Below are positions 5,360 through 5,530 of a stretch of 5,530 nt of DNA, piece by piece. The notes under the pieces were generated by a model. It had not been told where the DNA came from and did not search any database. It was given only the letters and a program-made list of their open reading frames with translations. The stretch comes from Ferruginibacter sp. (lineage in GTDB: Bacteria > Bacteroidota > Bacteroidia > Chitinophagales > Chitinophagaceae): positions 1 to 5,530 of the forward strand of contig JANYFI010000341.1 in NCBI GenBank assembly GCA_025362765.1, written 5' to 3'. A program made the translations under genes and the position numbers. How positions within the stretch are numbered: the first letter of the stretch is position 1; the number at the start of each line of letters is the position of its first letter.

Positions 5360-5378
5360 AGCGGAGTATATTAGCGGA
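5358..5378 (+). promoter_or_regulatory. Direct repeat TTAGCGGA x2, possible operator
   Basis: TTAGCGGA occurs exactly at 5358-5365 and 5371-5378, with 13 bases from start to start. The first copy overlaps the end of the likely -7 box and the second lies in the start of the leader. This is a suitable place for a repressor or for a site acting on the mRNA. No known regulator motif is recognised. Confidence 0.35.
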
Positions 5379-5396
5379 TACTAAACCAACTGTTGT

Positions 5397-5530
5397 ATGG
5401 ATAACAAGCAACTTGAAATTTTAAAATTTCTTGCAGATCAAAAAGAACCTGTTCACATTGACGATTTTCCTAACTACATAACCTCTATGTATAATCTTGG
5501 CGTTGGTAGCGATAGCTTTCTGCATGAATT
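5397..5530 (+). CDS. 5' end of an unidentified protein gene (partial, runs off the window)
   Basis: An ATG at 5397 opens a frame with no stop to the right edge, giving 44 complete codons. An in-frame TAA at 5382 makes this ATG the earliest possible ATG start. The peptide starts MDNKQLEILKFLADQKEPVH and continues with IDDFPNYITSMYN and a Gly/Ser-rich segment (LGVGSDSF). Its composition is balanced, unlike the surrounding spacer, and a promoter-like sequence stands just upstream. The LEILKFLADQKEPVHIDDF stretch looks helical and resembles the first helices of winged-helix or cytosolic bacterial proteins, but that is too little to name a family. It could also be an ordinary cytoplasmic protein of another kind. 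No signal peptide is visible. The gene is divergent from the lipoprotein block, about 680 bp away. Confidence 0.7.
   Translation, partial: MDNKQLEILKFLADQKEPVHIDDFPNYITSMYNLGVGSDSFLHE

Larger units (their letters stand above)
4718..5396. other. AT-rich intergenic region of about 680 bp
   Basis: This spacer separates the - strand lipoprotein block from a + strand gene at the right edge. Two sampled 60-base lines (5101-5220) are only 22-23% GC, while 5281-5340 is 50%. It contains the lipoprotein promoter, inverted repeats at 4795-4823, 5095-5126 and 5154-5180, one doubtful small ORF (4976-5080), a GC-rich patch near 5274-5306 and a likely promoter with a direct repeat near 5327-5378. I see no tRNA, rRNA, recognised riboswitch or mobile element, and no other convincing coding sequence. 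Confidence 0.7.

Noticed and set aside
5081..5396. CRISPR array, tRNA or mobile-element end in the spacer
   Set aside because: No regularly spaced repeats, tRNA-like arms, transposase fragment or terminal repeat with target duplication was found.

Overview
The window looks like chromosomal DNA from a member of the Bacteroidota, probably near the Chitinophagaceae or Sphingobacteriia. The reasons are moderate to low GC, absence of obvious Shine-Dalgarno sequences, a TAnnTTTG-type -7 promoter box, a lipid A kinase of the Bacteroidota style, a DEAD-box helicase with a DEFD motif, and Ser/Thr/Gly-rich repeat lipoproteins. The phylum is inferred from these features; the family is a guess.

Layout, left to right. 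Positions 3-101 hold the last 32 codons of an unidentified + strand gene. Ten bases later lpxK (112-1173, +) begins, most likely from a TTG codon. It encodes the kinase that adds the 4'-phosphate of lipid A. lpxK runs convergently into a - strand block separated by a 125-bp gap. A terminator-like hairpin serving lpxK overlaps the last codons of the opposing gene.

The - strand block reads right to left from a promoter at about 4745. It holds a 400-residue lipoprotein (4717-3515), a 248-residue lipoprotein (3472-2726) and a DEAD-box RNA helicase with a C-terminal DbpA-type RNA-binding domain (2630-1299, or 2663 if a GTG start is used). The two lipoproteins are paralogues. Each carries a lipobox and two tandem units of about 100 residues; the larger one also has a C-terminal domain of about 140 residues. 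A GC-only hairpin lies in the 42-bp gap between them. The helicase follows the second lipoprotein after 62-95 bp with no clear terminator, so it may be partly co-transcribed, although no functional link is evident.

Positions 4718-5396 form an AT-rich spacer of about 680 bp. It holds the lipoprotein promoter, several inverted repeats, one doubtful 34-residue membrane ORF, a short GC-rich island, and a likely promoter with a TTAGCGGA direct repeat. The first 44 codons of an unrecognised + strand gene (5397 onward) run off the right edge.

The window is mostly ordinary chromosome. The least described part is the lipoprotein pair and its repeat family. No mobile element, CRISPR array, tRNA or rRNA was seen.
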